Source: Methylobacillus sp. MM3 (GTDB taxonomy: Bacteria > Pseudomonadota > Gammaproteobacteria > Burkholderiales > Methylophilaceae). From it: 64,000 nucleotides of DNA. The notes under the pieces are model-generated. The model was not told where the DNA came from. It saw only the letters and a program-made list of their open reading frames with translations, and made no database searches. This document shows positions 28,326 to 37,602 of this stretch, in pieces (position 1 is the stretch's first letter; each line of letters begins with the position of its first letter). Location: positions 1-64,000 of the forward strand of contig NZ_LXTQ01000011.1 of assembly GCF_001645185.1 (NCBI RefSeq), read 5' to 3'. Position numbers and translations under genes: made by a program.

Positions 28326-29164
28326 TGAAACTGTGCGGTTTTGAAGTCGGCCTGAATCAGCCCTTGTTCCTGATTGCCGGCCCATGCGTGATCGAGTCCG
28401 AGCAGATGGCGATGGATACCGCCGGCCAGCTCAAGGAACTCTGTGCCGAGCTGGGCATCAATTTCATCTACAAGTCGTCCTACGACAAGGCCAATCGCAG
28501 CTCCAACAAGACCTTCCGCGGCCTCGGCATGCAGGAAGGGTTGCGCATCCTCAGCGAAGTGAGGAAGCAGATCGGCGTGCCGGTGCTGACCGATGTGCAT
28601 AACGAAAACGAAGTCCCGGAAGTGGCTGCCGTGGTCGATGTGTTGCAAACGCCTGCCTTCCTCTGCCGCCAGACCGATTTCATCCAGGCCTGCGCGGCGA
28701 CCGGCAAGCCGGTCAATATCAAGAAGGGCCAGTTCATGGCGCCGTGGGACATGAAGAATGTCGTGGACAAGGCCAAGGCGGCCAATGGCGGCGCGGACAC
28801 CATCATGGTGTGCGAGCGCGGCGCCTCCTTCGGCTACAACACGCTGGTGTCCGACATGCGCGGCCTCGCCGTAATGCGCAATACCGATTGCCCGGTGGTG
28901 TTCGACGCCACCCACTCGGTGCAGCAGCCGGGCGGGCAGGGCGACAAGAGCGGCGGCCAGCGCGAGCATGTTCCGGTGCTGGCGCGCGCTGCGGTGGCGA
29001 GTGGCGTGGCGGGCGTGTTCATGGAAACACACCCCAACCCGGCTGTCGCGATGTCCGACGGCCCCAACGCGTGGCCATTGCACATGATGAAGCCGCTGCT
29101 GACCACGCTGGCTGAGATCGACCGGCTGGTCAAACAGCACGGGTTTATTGAACAACAGCTCTGA
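28325..29164 (+). CDS. kdsA: 3-deoxy-8-phosphooctulonate synthase (KDO-8-P synthase)
   Basis: A 279-residue aldolase-type enzyme condensing PEP and arabinose 5-phosphate for the KDO of lipopolysaccharide. Visible motifs are [49 protein letters not shown] and [15 protein letters not shown]. Residues CVIESE and the metal-type pattern resemble the ordinary proteobacterial enzyme. It follows pyrG with a one-base overlap (TAATG), the classic pyrG-kdsA-eno order. Its TGA runs directly into a CCACGGAG repeat. Confidence 0.97.
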
Positions 29165-29228
29165 ACCACGGAGAGTACACGGAGAACACCGGGAATAAAA
29201 ATTCCCGTTTCTCCGTGCGCTTTGTGGT
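29164..29228. repeat. CCACGGAG-type intergenic hairpin repeat, copy 3
   Basis: It begins on the last base of the kdsA TGA with AACCACGGAG and ACACGGAG, has a central CGGGAATAAAAATTCCCG mini-hairpin, and closes with CTCCGTG and TTTGTGGT. Orientation relative to the flanking genes is the same as in copies 1 and 2. Confidence 0.85.
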
Positions 29229-29260
29229 GAGAGCTTTCATTGTGAAAAGGAAAAATATAG

Positions 29261-30544
<1,284 letters not shown>

Positions 30545-30560
30545 TCGGCATTACGCCTGC

Positions 30561-30884
30561 ATGCGCTGGCTCACCCTGGTTTTCGTACTGCTGATCGCCC
30601 TGCTGCAATACCCGTTGTGGCTGGGTAAGGGGAGCTGGCTGCGGGTATGGGATTTGAGCCAGCAGATCGACAAGCAAAAAGAAGCCAACGCCACGCTCAA
30701 GGCACGCAACGACACCCTGGACGCCGAAGTGCGTGACCTCAAGCAAGGTTATGGCGCCATTGAAGAGCGCGCCCGCAGCGAGTTGGGCATGGTGAAGCAG
30801 GACGAAGTGTTCTACCAGGTGATGGATGGCGGCACACTTCCGCCGCCGCCCGCCAAGCCTGCAGTTCCGACTCCGGACAAATAA
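30561..30884 (+). CDS. ftsB: Cell division protein FtsB
   Basis: A 107-residue bitopic inner-membrane protein. A single N-terminal helix ([19 protein letters not shown]) is followed by a periplasmic coiled coil ([20 protein letters not shown] region) and the short conserved [20 protein letters not shown] motif. FtsB joins FtsL and FtsQ in the divisome. The C-terminus is Pro-rich ([14 protein letters not shown]), as often seen. Translation ends directly at the start of a strong terminator stem. Confidence 0.95.
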   Translation: MRWLTLVFVLLIALLQYPLWLGKGSWLRVWDLSQQIDKQKEANATLKARNDTLDAEVRDLKQGYGAIEERARSELGMVKQDEVFYQVMDGGTLPPPPAKPAVPTPDK

Positions 30885-30913
30885 AAAGGCACCCCGATCC
30901 GGGGTGCCTTTTT
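30883..30913. terminator. Bidirectional rho-independent terminator
   Basis: A 9-bp GC-rich stem (GGCACCCCG/CGGGGTGCC) around ATC is flanked by AAAAA and TTTTT, so it can work in both directions. It separates the convergent ftsB and PepSY genes. Confidence 0.92.
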
Positions 30914-30929
30914 GCTGGCGTGGCGAGAA

Positions 30930-31445
30930 TTACTTCTCTTCGCCGATCTGATAGATTTCTTCTTCCGGCTCTTCATCCAGTTTTCCGGTCACGGCGTCGA
31001 TTTCAACTTCCATTTCCTTGCCATTGGCAGTCTTGATATCGAACTCGTAAGAAATGCTGCCATCGGATTCGATCGCGTATTCCGTTTCAAGAACTTCGCC
31101 GGCATGGATTGCCAGGGCGGCCTTCCTGGCTTCTTCCATGGAGAGTCTGGCCTTGGAGGTGAAGCGTGCATCGTTGGCGGTGACTTCTTCCTCTTCTTCA
31201 ATCACCTTGCCGGATTTGGCGTCGCATTCGACTTCCCACTCCTTGCCATCCTGGGTGCGAATGTCGAATTCATAGATGGCCTTGCCCTTTGCGATTTCGG
31301 CTTCCAGGGTTTGAACGTTACCCGGATGCTTTGCCTGCGCGGCTTTCATGCAGGTTTCCAGTGCGTCGGCGTGCTTGGCAGCGGCGTAGGCAGACGGCGT
31401 GGCGAAAAGCGCAGCGACGACCAGCGCAAATAACTTCTTGTTCAT
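30930..31445 (-). CDS. Exported tandem PepSY-domain protein
   Basis: A 171-residue protein with a signal peptide (KLFALVVAALFATPSAYA) and two PepSY-like repeats. The first (about residues 25-90) includes IYEFDIRTQDGKEWEVECD; the second (about 100-160) includes ISYEFDIKTANGKEMEVEID. Each ends in an acidic stretch (VIEEEEEV; LDEEPEEEI). PepSY domains are thought to inhibit peptidases or bind ligands in the cell envelope. The strong acidity may allow metal binding. It is transcribed toward the ftsB terminator, divergently from the sensor kinase. Confidence 0.85.
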   Translation of the reverse strand: MNKKLFALVVAALFATPSAYAAAKHADALETCMKAAQAKHPGNVQTLEAEIAKGKAIYEFDIRTQDGKEWEVECDAKSGKVIEEEEEVTANDARFTSKARLSMEEARKAALAIHAGEVLETEYAIESDGSISYEFDIKTANGKEMEVEIDAVTGKLDEEPEEEIYQIGEEK

Positions 31446-31533
31446 GACAATCTCCGTTTATTTTCCAGATTCGTGGGGGCGCGAATTATACAGAAATCAC
31501 GGCGATATGAAAGTATCGTATTGATTTTAAATG

Positions 31534-31556
31534 AAAAAATGGCTGATATCAGCCAT
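31534..31556 (-). terminator. Perfect palindrome with U-run (terminator-like, minus strand)
   Basis: ATGGCTGATATCAGCCAT (31539-31556) is an 18-base perfect palindrome followed on the minus strand by five T. No gene that it would end is evident. An unconfirmed frame of about 60 codons on the minus strand runs through it. Confidence 0.35.
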
Positions 31557-31693
31557 GTGGTTGCCTGCATCCATTCCATGCAATGCCCGTTCTGCGGCGT
31601 ACATCGGTAAATCAAGCAGTTGCGGCTGCCTCGCATGCGGCACATTTATTGCCATTGAGACATGTTCCTGCATGAATCGCTCATCAAAGCACA

Positions 31694-33073
31694 ATGAAAA
31701 TCCTACTGGAAACATTAAGCCTCAAATTGCGCCTGAACCTGTTGATTACTGCCTTGCTGGCCCTGATGATGCTGATCGGGGCGATGCAACTCATCAGTAA
31801 CGCGCGTGAAAACGTGAGAGCGGAAATAGAATCGACCGCTGTCCTGGTCACGCACCTGCTGGATGCCGAAATTGCCTATCTCGCGGCCACCGCCAATGTC
31901 GACGTTCAGGAGCATCCTTTTCGCTTGCAGGATTTTCGGCACATCCGCCATTTCAGGATCGAGTATTTCGATACGCATGGCCGTTTACAGGACAGCAACA
32001 GCCTGAAGGATGCCTCCAGGGCTGAAAGAATGGATACGCCGCCCTGGTTTGCCCGGCTGATGGAGCGCGTGGATATTGAATGGGCGGGGGCACGCCGCCA
32101 CGTCGTCGTCAACGGCCGAGACTTCGGCGAATTGGTGATTACTCCCGACCCTTCCTACGAAATTGCGGAGGTCTGGGACGATACCATCGGCCTGCTATCG
32201 CTGGTCGTACTGTTTTTTCTCACGGTCAACATCATGGTGTACTGGGCGGTTGGTCGAGCGCTGCGCCCGGTGGGTAGCATCTGGTCCGCGTTGAATGAGC
32301 TGGAGCGCGGCAATCTGGACGCACGCCTGCCATCCTTTCGTTTGCCGGAACTGGCGCGCATCAGCGAGAAATTCAATCGCATGGCGAACACCCTTCAGCA
32401 GAGCATCAGCCGCAATCACAAGCTTTCGCAGCAGTTGATCCGCCTGCAGGAAGAAGAACGCAAGAGCCTGGCCCGCGACCTGCATGACGAGTTGGGCCAA
32501 TCGCTGACCGCGATCCGGGTCGATGGAACAACCTTGCTGGAAATGAGCAAAACCGACTTTCCTGCCGCGCGCGAAAGCGCCCAGGCGATTGTGGACGTGA
32601 CGCATCGCGTCATGCACCAGATACGCGCCATGCTGCAGCGCTTGCGTCCGGAAGTGCTGGACGGGCTCGGGTTACGCGCGGCGTTGAACGAAATGCTGTC
32701 GGGCTGGCGTCACCGCAACAGTAGCGTGACCTGCATCATCAAGCTCTCTGAGGGTATCGATAGCCAGGATGAAACCGCGAACATCACCGCTTACCGCGTG
32801 GTACAGGAATCGCTGACCAACGTGGCGCGCCATGCCGCAGCGCGACGCGTCGAAGTGTGCGTGCGCCGGGTGAATGGCGGTGCCGGTGGCAGCATGCTGG
32901 AAATCATGGTTTCAGATGATGGCAAGGGATTCGATTCCGAAAACATTGCCGGTTTTGGCCTGGGCGGCATGCGCGAACGGGTGGAAGGCATGGGAGGAAC
33001 ATTCGAATTGACCAGTGTGTCCGCGATGGGCACGCGCATCCTGGTCAGCATACCGATAAAGGAAACATCATGA
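31694..33073 (+). CDS. NarX/UhpB-type sensor histidine kinase
   Basis: A 459-residue membrane kinase. A first membrane helix (LLITALLALMMLIGAMQLI) and a second near residue 180 (LLSLVVLFFLTVNIMVYWAV) enclose a ~130-residue periplasmic sensor. A HAMP linker follows, then a HisKA_3 domain with the phospho-accepting His near residue 263 (KSLARDLHDELGQSLTAIR) and an HATPase domain (VVQESLTNVARHA, DDGKGFD, GFGLGGMRERV). The stimulus is unknown. It overlaps the response regulator gene by ATGA and lies just upstream of exbB. Confidence 0.92.
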   Translation: MKILLETLSLKLRLNLLITALLALMMLIGAMQLISNARENVRAEIESTAVLVTHLLDAEIAYLAATANVDVQEHPFRLQDFRHIRHFRIEYFDTHGRLQDSNSLKDASRAERMDTPPWFARLMERVDIEWAGARRHVVVNGRDFGELVITPDPSYEIAEVWDDTIGLLSLVVLFFLTVNIMVYWAVGRALRPVGSIWSALNELERGNLDARLPSFRLPELARISEKFNRMANTLQQSISRNHKLSQQLIRLQEEERKSLARDLHDELGQSLTAIRVDGTTLLEMSKTDFPAARESAQAIVDVTHRVMHQIRAMLQRLRPEVLDGLGLRAALNEMLSGWRHRNSSVTCIIKLSEGIDSQDETANITAYRVVQESLTNVARHAAARRVEVCVRRVNGGAGGSMLEIMVSDDGKGFDSENIAGFGLGGMRERVEGMGGTFELTSVSAMGTRILVSIPIKETS

Positions 33074-33717
33074 GCACGCAGCGGAATATCCGCATCATGC
33101 TCGCCGACGACCACGCGGTCGTGCGTTCCGGGCTGCGCCGCCTGCTGGAGCAACGGCAAGGCCTGGAAGTCGTCGCCGAAGCGGAAAGCGGAGAACAGGC
33201 CTATCGCCTTTTCAGCGAGCATTTGCCCGATGTCACCGTGCTGGATCTTTCCATGCCCGGCATGGGCGGGCTGGAAGCGGTACGGCGTATACTTGCCCGC
33301 CATCCTTCTGCCCGGATGCTGGTGTTTTCCATGCACGAAAACGCCGCCTTCGCCACGCAGGCGCTCAAGGCTGGCGCGCGCGGCTACGTCGCCAAAACCG
33401 GCGCGCCGGAAGAATTGGTGACGGCCGTGCAGGAAGTGGCCAAGGGTAAAATCTATATCAGCACCGGTGTCGCGCAGAAAATTGCAATGCAGAGCCTGGA
33501 TGGCGGCAATGAACCGGTCAACCAGCTTTCGGCGCGCGAATTTGAAGTATTCCGGATGGTGGCGGAAGGACTGGGCGCGGAAGAGGTCGCCTACAAGCTC
33601 AAGATCAGCCAGAAAACCGTCGCCAACTACCTCACGCTCATCAAGCAGAAGCTGGGAGTTTCCACGCCCATAGAAATGCTGCGCCTCGCCATGCGGCATG
33701 GAATGATTGAAAAGTAG
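33070..33717 (+). CDS. NarL/FixJ-family response regulator
   Basis: A 215-residue regulator. The receiver domain has IMLADDHAVVRSGLRRLL with the acidic pair, the phospho-acceptor in DVTVLDLSMPGMGGLEA near residue 58, and the switch Thr/Ser and Lys region (ARGYVAKTGAPEELV). The C-terminal LuxR helix-turn-helix reads QLSAREFEVFRMVAEGLGAEEVAYKL cut here to AEEVAYKLKISQKTVANYL. It is partnered with the kinase just upstream. Two palindromes lie in the gap to exbB and could be its sites, though this is untested. Confidence 0.92.
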   Translation: MSTQRNIRIMLADDHAVVRSGLRRLLEQRQGLEVVAEAESGEQAYRLFSEHLPDVTVLDLSMPGMGGLEAVRRILARHPSARMLVFSMHENAAFATQALKAGARGYVAKTGAPEELVTAVQEVAKGKIYISTGVAQKIAMQSLDGGNEPVNQLSAREFEVFRMVAEGLGAEEVAYKLKISQKTVANYLTLIKQKLGVSTPIEMLRLAMRHGMIEK

Positions 33718-33750
33718 CGGTCAGCTCTAAGGCAAGCGGGGCGCGATCGT

Positions 33751-33766
33751 ATCAAAAATTTTTGAT
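33751..33766. promoter_or_regulatory. 16-bp perfect palindrome upstream of exbB
   Basis: ATCAAAAATTTTTGAT is a perfect palindrome just upstream of the ECF-type promoter element. It is a possible operator; the half-site order is opposite to that of an FNR box. Confidence 0.45.
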
Positions 33767-33774
33767 TTCGATAT

Positions 33775-33802
33775 CAGGGTTTCACAGCCATTCGGCGTCA
33801 TA
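33775..33802 (+). promoter_or_regulatory. Candidate ECF-sigma promoter of exbB-exbD-tonB
   Basis: CAGGGTTT (33775-33782) and CGTCATA (33796-33802) are 21 bases apart, start to start. The same pair occurs 20 bases apart before the TonB-dependent receptor (37711-37737). A CGTC-type -10 is typical of ECF sigma promoters, and a FecI-like sigma is encoded between the two sites. Confidence 0.55.
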
Positions 33803-33811
33803 TCAACAAGG

Positions 33812-33828
33812 GATCAAATTTCTTGATC
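33812..33828. promoter_or_regulatory. Inverted repeat GATCAA-N5-TTGATC upstream of exbB
   Basis: A 17-base dyad just downstream of the ECF-type element and 27 bases before the exbB start. Its half-sites resemble those of the palindrome at 33751. Confidence 0.4.
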
Positions 33829-33854
33829 TCGTGACAACGAATGGATGCGCCAAC

Positions 33855-34496
33855 ATGGATTCAGTCCCCGATATCGTCGATGCCGTACTCATATTCCTGG
33901 TTTTACTCTCTGTCCTGATCTGGACGATAGGTATTGCCAAGTTCGTCGCATTTTTCAGAAATGCCAGGTACGACCGGCGTTTTCTGCAGGCCTATGCCAA
34001 GGCCGGTCATTTGCATGACGTGCTGGTCCTGGTGAAAGACGCGCGCGGCAGGATGGCGCGGATTTGCCAGGCGGGGCTGGATGAGCTGGCCCATTTGCAG
34101 CGGGCTTCGGATATGCCATCCGAGGACCGACGCGAAATCCTGCGACATGCGCTTCGCAGTCAGTCGCACAACGAACAAAGCCGTATGGAGAGCGGGCTTG
34201 CAGTGCTGGCAAGCATCGGTTCGACCGCGCCTTTCATTGGGCTGTTCGGCACGGTGTGGGGCATCATGAATGCGCTCAAGAATATTTCCGCCACGGGCTC
34301 CGCCGGGCTCGACGTCGTGGCCGGCCCCATCGGCGAGGCTCTCATCGCCACGGCCATCGGCATCGCGACCGCGGTGCCGGCGGTACTTGCCTATAACTAT
34401 TTCCTGCGCAAGGTCAGGACCTCCGCGGCCGACATGGACAACTTCGCATCGTCATTCCAGCATCTGGTCATCAAATCCGGGATGAAAGGGGATTAG
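33855..34496 (+). CDS. exbB: Biopolymer transport protein ExbB
   Basis: A 213-residue MotA/TolQ/ExbB-family membrane protein that with ExbD uses the proton gradient to energise TonB. An N-terminal helix (IVDAVLIFLVLLSVLIWTIG) is followed by a cytoplasmic loop, then SGLAVLASIGSTAPFIGLFGTVWGIM and the last helix PIGEALIATAIGIATAVPAVLAYN, both diagnostic (quoted in part). ATG 33855 (MDSVPDIV) is chosen; an upstream in-frame ATG at 33762 would translate the promoter region. The ribosome-binding site is weak. Confidence 0.94.
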   Translation: MDSVPDIVDAVLIFLVLLSVLIWTIGIAKFVAFFRNARYDRRFLQAYAKAGHLHDVLVLVKDARGRMARICQAGLDELAHLQRASDMPSEDRREILRHALRSQSHNEQSRMESGLAVLASIGSTAPFIGLFGTVWGIMNALKNISATGSAGLDVVAGPIGEALIATAIGIATAVPAVLAYNYFLRKVRTSAADMDNFASSFQHLVIKSGMKGD

Positions 34497-34556
34497 CCCC
34501 GGCTTTGCCGTTGCGCAAGCGCGCCACGGCAGTCCATGAATCGAGAGGAGTCGAAT

Positions 34557-34967
34557 ATGGCCATGAATTCTGGTAACGACGACAACATGATGAGCGAAAT
34601 CAACGTCACGCCGCTGGTGGATGTCATGCTCGTGCTGCTGACCGTGTTTATCGTTACTGCGCCGCTGCTGATGAACGCCGTGCCGGTCAAACTGCCCAAG
34701 GCGACCGCCAGCATTTCCATTACGCAGCTCAAGAACGCGCGCATCAGCATCACCGATCGCGGCGATATCTATTTCAACGATGCCCTGCTGGCGATGCCGG
34801 AATTGAACGCCCGCCTCAAGGAGGCTGCTGGCAGCCAGGATTTTTCCGTTGAAATCCTGGCGGATGAAAAAGTCGAATACGGTGTCGTCGCCAAGGTGAT
34901 GGCCGCCATTCAGCGCGCCGGTATCGCCAGATTTACCTTCGTCATGCTGCCGGAGGTGAAGAGATGA
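34557..34967 (+). CDS. exbD: Biopolymer transport protein ExbD
   Basis: A 136-residue TolR/ExbD-family protein. The membrane helix includes the functional Asp (INVTPLVDVMLVLLTVFIV), and the periplasmic part ends VVAKVMAAIQRAGIARFTFV, as in ExbD. ATG 34557 has GAGAGGAG six bases upstream, so it is preferred over ATG 34536, which lies before that ribosome-binding site. It sits between exbB and tonB and forms the energising complex with them. Confidence 0.94.
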   Translation: MAMNSGNDDNMMSEINVTPLVDVMLVLLTVFIVTAPLLMNAVPVKLPKATASISITQLKNARISITDRGDIYFNDALLAMPELNARLKEAAGSQDFSVEILADEKVEYGVVAKVMAAIQRAGIARFTFVMLPEVKR

Positions 34968-35043
34968 ATCGATGCCATCCACGAAATGGCATTGCGCCGT
35001 CACAGGGTTGCGGCAATTGCCGATCGATGGAGTGCTGCCGGAC

Positions 35044-35808
35044 ATGACAGCCTCTCCGCGCCAGGATTTAAGCGTGGGCCTGGTTATTTCACTGGGCCTG
35101 CACGCAGCGGCCTTGCTGCTCGTGCCTTATCTTGAGCATCCCCGGCCTCAGCCGCAACTGCGGATGGAAGTGGAGCTGGCACAGGTAGCCGAAGCCCGGC
35201 ACGAGGCTTTGCCTCTGCCCGTGCCTCCCCAACCGCCCGACATGCCTGAGCCGCAGCCGCGCCCCCAGCCGCGGGAGAAACCCGTTCCGAAGGAAAAATC
35301 GGCGGCGCTGCCCGTGCTCACCGCCCGGCAGGAGACGCCGGCGCCGGATGACTACGTGGCGGATGAAATACCCACGCCGGCCGCGGTCGAAAACGTGTCG
35401 CCGAATACCGCTCCGGCCGAGTTGCCCGTGGAGCCGGCAGAGTCTTCTCCGCTGCGAGAGAAAAGCGCTCCCAGTGCAGTTGCGCGACGCGAAAGCCCGG
35501 AAGAGGCGGGCACGGACGAGGCGTGGCAGGGTTATGGCCAATTGCTGCATGACATGGTAGGAAAAAACAAGAAATATCCGCAGATAGCGATCCGCCGCAG
35601 TTGGCAGGGACGGGTAACGGTGAGCGCCCGGATCAGCATGGGCAAGCTGATCGATATCGCATTGATCGACTCCAGCGGCCACAAGGTGCTGGACGAGGAA
35701 GCGCTGGCGATGGTGAGGAAGGCCGTCAATGTGCTGCCGGTAAAAGACGGCCTGGCCAACAAGTCGTTTACCGTCGTGGTGCCGGTGGATTTCCGGCTGG
35801 AAGGCTGA
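35044..35808 (+). CDS. tonB: Energy transducer TonB
   Basis: A 254-residue protein with one N-terminal membrane helix (LVISLGLHAAALLLVPYLEH) carrying the key His. A long Pro/Glu/Lys-rich periplasmic spacer follows (PPQPPDMPEPQPRPQPREKP), then a C-terminal TonB domain (YPQIAIRRSWQGRVTVSARI, GHKVLDEEALAMVRKAV). It links ExbB/ExbD to the outer-membrane receptor encoded downstream. ATG 35044 gives a short cytoplasmic N-terminus typical of TonB; ATG 34972 would add 24 residues and cannot be excluded. Confidence 0.93.
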   Translation: MTASPRQDLSVGLVISLGLHAAALLLVPYLEHPRPQPQLRMEVELAQVAEARHEALPLPVPPQPPDMPEPQPRPQPREKPVPKEKSAALPVLTARQETPAPDDYVADEIPTPAAVENVSPNTAPAELPVEPAESSPLREKSAPSAVARRESPEEAGTDEAWQGYGQLLHDMVGKNKKYPQIAIRRSWQGRVTVSARISMGKLIDIALIDSSGHKVLDEEALAMVRKAVNVLPVKDGLANKSFTVVVPVDFRLEG

Positions 35809-35833
35809 AGCCTGCCGCCAGACCGGCCAGAAC

Positions 35834-35852
35834 ATCGGGAAAATTTCCCGAT
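35834..35852. promoter_or_regulatory. 19-bp palindrome (GGGAAA-A-TTTCCC type)
   Basis: ATCGGGAAAATTTCCCGAT is a perfect dyad about a central A, between tonB and the sigma factor gene. It overlaps by three bases the dyad at 35850-35870. Related GGGAAA/TTTCCC dyads occur at 55326 and 56793, and a degraded form before the receptor gene. Confidence 0.55.
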
Positions 35853-35870
35853 GAAATCCAAGATTTCATC
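35850..35870. promoter_or_regulatory. 21-bp dyad GATGAAATC-CAA-GATTTCATC
   Basis: A second perfect inverted repeat sharing GAT with the one before it, so the two hairpins cannot form at full length together. It lies 110 bases before the chosen sigma factor start. Confidence 0.5.
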
Positions 35871-35979
35871 ACATTCCCTGCTTCGATGGGAGGACTATCA
35901 TGGCAAACCGATATGTGCGGTTTGCCGGCTGGCAAGTCGTCACCCGGCCGCAAGGCGTCCCCTTTCCCGGAGTAATGAA

Positions 35980-36507
35980 GTGTACTGGCACGGTCTTGAT
36001 CTTCGCTGGGCGTATGCCGATCTGCTTCCCGGCATTTATCGCCATACCCACTGCACGCATGTCGCGCACGACATATTGCATGATGCGTTTTTGCGATTTG
36101 CGCTCACGCGGAATCGGGAGGCCATCGCGCAGCCGCACGCCTATCTGCGCACGGTGGTGCGCCATGTGCTGGCCGACAGCTTTCGCGAAACGTCGCGATT
36201 TGTCCAGCTCGTGCCCGACGATGCGGGAGACGAACGAGGCGGGGCGGGAGGCGCTCCCTTTCCGGAAGAGCATTTCTCGCCTTCCCCCGAGCATCTTGCC
36301 GACCTGCAGCAACGGCTGGAGGCATTGCAGCGCATTATCGATTGCCTGCCGCCGCGCTGCCGGGAAGTCTTCTGGTTATTCCGCATCGACGGGCTCGCCC
36401 AGGCCGAAATCGCGGCCCGGCTCAGCATCAGCCGCAACATGGTCGAGCGGCATATCATGCGGGCGCTGGTCGATCTGCGGACCGCTCGCAACCTGATGAC
36501 GAATTGA
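35980..36507 (+). CDS. FecI-like ECF RNA polymerase sigma factor
   Basis: About 175 residues. Region 2 is seen as DLLPGIYRHTHCTHVAHDILHDAFLRF, quoted here in part as AHDILHDAFLRFALTRN, followed by PHAYLRTVVRHVLADSFRE. Region 4 is IIDCLPPRCREVFWLFRIDG, then LAQAEIAARLSISRNMVERH. It should direct transcription of the linked Ton/receptor genes. GTG 35980, with GGAG seven bases upstream, gives the usual FecI length. The frame stays open to ATG 35851, and a good Shine-Dalgarno (GGGAGG) at 35887 instead serves an ATG in another frame (35900). The start is therefore uncertain. Confidence 0.82.
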   Translation: MYWHGLDLRWAYADLLPGIYRHTHCTHVAHDILHDAFLRFALTRNREAIAQPHAYLRTVVRHVLADSFRETSRFVQLVPDDAGDERGGAGGAPFPEEHFSPSPEHLADLQQRLEALQRIIDCLPPRCREVFWLFRIDGLAQAEIAARLSISRNMVERHIMRALVDLRTARNLMTN

Positions 36508-36521
36508 TCCCGCGACATGGC

Positions 36522-37535
36522 ATGACGAGGCAGATTCAACGCTTGAGACAGGAAGCCGCGCGCTGGTTCATGCGCATGCGCGGCGCGGAACCTGACCATC
36601 CCGACCGAGGCCGGTTCGAGGCCTGGCTGATGTCGGATCCGGCGCATGCCAGCGAGTATTCTGCGTACTTGGCAATCTGGGAGGATTTCGACTCCGCGGC
36701 AAAGCTGGAATCGTTGGCGCAGGCGATGGAGCGCAAGAAAGCCGAGCGTCTGGAGCAGCGCACGCGCTTGGGCAAGGCGATGACACACGGCTTGCTGGGC
36801 ATGATGATCATCCTGGGCAGTGGACTGTTCGGCTACAAGACGTGGCGGGCATGGGAGACGCAACCCGTGTTGCAGACGGCAAGCAGCACCGGCATCGGCG
36901 AAATCGGCCGGCAAACGCTGGATGATGGTACAGCGCTCATCCTCAATGCCGATACCAGCGTGGATATCGCCTATTACCGCAACAAGCGTACGGTCACCTT
37001 GCATCGAGGCGAAGTCATTTTCGATGTCGCGCGCGACCCGGAGCGCCCTTTCATCGTCGATAGCGGCCATGCGCGAGTCACTGTGCTGGGGACGCGTTTC
37101 GCAGTCAATCGGCTTGCAGACCTGGTGCGCGTCAGCGTTGATCATGGCCGCGTCCGGGTCGAAGCGCAGGATAACTCCGGCAATACGCGGTTTGAACCGG
37201 TGATCCTGAGCGACGGCGAGGTCGCCGAAGTCAGCCTCGAAGAACGGCCGCAACGTATCCGGCGCAGTGCAAACGATGCCTTTGCATTCCAGGGTGGCAC
37301 ACTTGTGTTCGAGCAGGCGACGCTGGGCGAAATCGCCGAAACCCTGTCGCGGTATCGCAAGGTGCCGGTACGCGCGCAAGTGAACCCCACTGACTCCGCC
37401 AAAATTACCGCCATCGTGCAAGTGCGCGACATCGAGAAGTTCCTCAAGGCGCTGCCGATAATCGCGCCGGTGAGCATCCACGAAACCTCCGGCGAGATCC
37501 GGCTGGCCGGCAGGGAGGCCCAGGGAAAACCGTGA
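36522..37535 (+). CDS. FecR-like anti-sigma regulator
   Basis: A 337-residue inner-membrane regulator. The N-terminal cytoplasmic DUF4880-type part (EAARWFMRMRGAEPDHPDRG, FEAWLMSDPAHASEYSAY) should bind the sigma factor. One membrane helix (HGLLGMMIILGSGLFGYKTW) follows, then the periplasmic FecR domain (GEIGRQTLDDGTALILNADT, VTLHRGEVIFDVARD, VTVLGTRFAV) and a C-terminal STN-like end. It passes the receptor signal to the sigma factor. ATG 36522, 14 bases after the sigma stop, gives MTRQIQRLRQ. Confidence 0.92.
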   Translation: MTRQIQRLRQEAARWFMRMRGAEPDHPDRGRFEAWLMSDPAHASEYSAYLAIWEDFDSAAKLESLAQAMERKKAERLEQRTRLGKAMTHGLLGMMIILGSGLFGYKTWRAWETQPVLQTASSTGIGEIGRQTLDDGTALILNADTSVDIAYYRNKRTVTLHRGEVIFDVARDPERPFIVDSGHARVTVLGTRFAVNRLADLVRVSVDHGRVRVEAQDNSGNTRFEPVILSDGEVAEVSLEERPQRIRRSANDAFAFQGGTLVFEQATLGEIAETLSRYRKVPVRAQVNPTDSAKITAIVQVRDIEKFLKALPIIAPVSIHETSGEIRLAGREAQGKP

Positions 37536-37543
37536 GCCGTCCT

Positions 37544-37602
37544 TCGTTCGGAGCCTGTCGAATAACCCGTTCGCCCTGAGCTTGTCGAAGGACTGGTTCC
37601 GC
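37544..37602. repeat. Dispersed repeat with CTGAGCTTGTCGAAGG core
   Basis: GTTCGCCCTGAGCTTGTCGAAGG, quoted here only by its core, matches a short repeat I know from many proteobacterial intergenic regions (reverse strand CCTTCGACAAGCTCAG). A partial second unit (GAGCCTGTCGAATAACCCG) precedes it. It lies between the fecR-like gene and the receptor promoter. Confidence 0.65.

Noticed and set aside
31527-31715. 62-codon minus-strand frame in the PepSY-kinase gap
   Set aside because: No good ribosome-binding site, and the frame overlaps the start of the sensor kinase on the other strand; kept only as a terminator observation.
33751-33828. FNR boxes upstream of exbB
   Set aside because: The half-sites are arranged ATCAA...TTGAT, the inverse of the FNR order TTGAT-N4-ATCAA.
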